6,380 nucleotides of DNA, taken from contig DATACZ010000032.1 of assembly GCA_036258795.1 (NCBI GenBank), positions 1-6,380 of the forward strand, written 5' to 3'. The position numbers and the translations under genes are program-made. The stretch is from DATACZ01 sp036258795. Its GTDB lineage: Bacteria; Actinomycetota; CADDZG01; JAHWKV01. Below, in pieces: positions 5,511 to 6,380 of the stretch. The notes beneath the pieces were generated by a model that saw only the letters and a program-made list of their open reading frames with translations, had not been told where the DNA came from and ran no database searches. Positions within the stretch are counted from its first letter, which is position 1; every line of letters starts with the position of its first letter.

Positions 5511-6380
5511 TTACGTATGGGGAGTCACTTGACCCTGAGCCTCGGCAATCAGCGCCTCCAGCTGCTCGGACCTGACCACCTTGTACTCAGCGTTGTGGTG
5601 CAGAGACCTCAAGTCATTGGGCAAACAGGCTATTGCCTGCTTGCACCTTGCCCTGGGGACATCGAGCGGCTCGGGATCGGCTATCCGGCGGCCACCTCTC
5701 ATCACCGGCTTAAGCAGCGGCTCGCCGCCGGGCTCTTCCCCTTCTAGTCCGATCACGTCGTGGTGGTACATTCCTTCCTTCTTAACTCGGAATACCTGCT
5801 TCACGCCGGGAAGCGTTACCTTGCCCGTCGACAGCTTGATCCTGGGCTTGGAATCTCCGGCCACCAATTTGTAAACGCCGGCCAGCGAGGGTGCATCGCC
5901 GCTCGTACCCAGCTGGGTGCCTACCCCAAATAGGTCCACGGGCGCGCCGAGAGAGAGCAACTCCTCGATCCTGTACTCGTCGAGGTCCCCCGAGGCGACG
6001 ATCTTGCACTCCGTAAAACCAGCGTCATCGAGAATGTTGCGCACCGTCCGGGAGAGGGCGCCGACATCGCCCGAATCCAGTCGGACCCCTAAAAGGTCAA
6101 AACCCTCACCGGCGAGCTCGCTGGCGACGCGCACTGCCCGGCGGGCCCCCTCCACGGTGTCGAAGGTGTCTATTAAAAGCACGGCCCGCGCCGGGAAGTC
6201 GGAGGCAAAAGCACGAAAGGCCTCGATCTCGTCATCGAATGCCATTACATAGGAGTGGGCCATCGTCCCGGTAACCTTGATCCCGTAGACCTTCCCGGCC
6301 AGCAGGTTCGAAGTAGCGGTGGCTCCGGCAATGTAGGAAGCGCGGGCGGCCTTCATCGCGGCATCAACGCCGTGAACCCG
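5511..6380 (-). CDS. pncB: Nicotinate phosphoribosyltransferase, C-terminal part (5' end beyond the window)
   Basis: The visible 289 residues are the C-terminal two thirds of nicotinate phosphoribosyltransferase, the first enzyme of the Preiss-Handler NAD salvage route, which joins nicotinate to PRPP, with ATP hydrolysis, to make nicotinate mononucleotide. The frame is open to the right edge: before the internal ATG at 6354-6356 it reads RVHGVDAA, part of the family's R..HG.dAA motif, so the ATG is not the start. Further landmarks are SNLLAG, GTMAHSYVMAF (with the histidine expected to be phosphorylated during catalysis), VLLIDTFDT, GVRLDSGD, KIVASGDLDE and the phosphate-binding FGVGTQLGTS. 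The C-terminal segment with CKQAIACLP and LHHNAEYKV is also typical. All core motifs are intact, so the gene looks functional. It is the most upstream gene of the minus-strand block seen here; the promoter lies outside the window. Confidence 0.95.
   Translation of the reverse strand, partial: RVHGVDAAMKAARASYIAGATATSNLLAGKVYGIKVTGTMAHSYVMAFDDEIEAFRAFASDFPARAVLLIDTFDTVEGARRAVRVASELAGEGFDLLGVRLDSGDVGALSRTVRNILDDAGFTECKIVASGDLDEYRIEELLSLGAPVDLFGVGTQLGTSGDAPSLAGVYKLVAGDSKPRIKLSTGKVTLPGVKQVFRVKKEGMYHHDVIGLEGEEPGGEPLLKPVMRGGRRIADPEPLDVPRARCKQAIACLPNDLRSLHHNAEYKVVRSEQLEALIAEAQGQVTPHT

Overview
The window is a GC-rich bacterial fragment, packed with genes, and no gap between genes exceeds about 100 bases. 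Codon third positions are strongly G/C, starts include GTG as well as ATG, and several genes have good Shine-Dalgarno sites. The protein types (a tandem two-domain VOC protein, a DUF1003 membrane protein, Dps, and a PEP-synthase-like pair) suggest a soil or environmental bacterium. Actinomycetota or a similar high-GC phylum is my best guess, but nothing here fixes the taxon.

Layout, read in the direction of transcription of the main block (minus strand, from the right edge leftwards): the 3' part of a nicotinate phosphoribosyltransferase gene (pncB) running off the right edge; a small CxxC/CxxC putative zinc-binding protein; a single-domain VOC/glyoxalase-fold protein; a two-gene PEP-utilising system, in which an ATP-grasp (PPDK N-terminal) protein is followed after one base by a protein with a helical middle region and a phosphohistidine swivel domain; a DUF1003 membrane protein; a Dps ferritin-like protein; and a two-domain VOC protein. 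At the extreme left, 44 codons of a plus-strand gene end convergently against this block.

All seven minus-strand genes are co-directional with gaps of 1 to 99 bases, so partial or complete co-transcription is plausible. The largest gaps (before dps and after pncB) are where internal promoters or terminators would most likely sit. The set mixes NAD salvage, iron/peroxide protection and a PEP-synthase-like phosphotransfer enzyme. That is the flavour of a stress or low-energy survival locus, but this is inferred from gene content only.

The most interesting item is the two-gene phosphotransferase. Together the proteins have 839 residues and the order ATP-grasp, helical middle domain, phosphohistidine domain. 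This is the order of rifampin phosphotransferase and related atypical PEP-synthase-like enzymes, without the C-terminal PEP/pyruvate TIM barrel of true PEP synthase or PPDK. The chain is cut exactly at the end of the ATP-binding domain, and the acceptor substrate is unknown. No mobile element, CRISPR array, tRNA or rRNA was seen.
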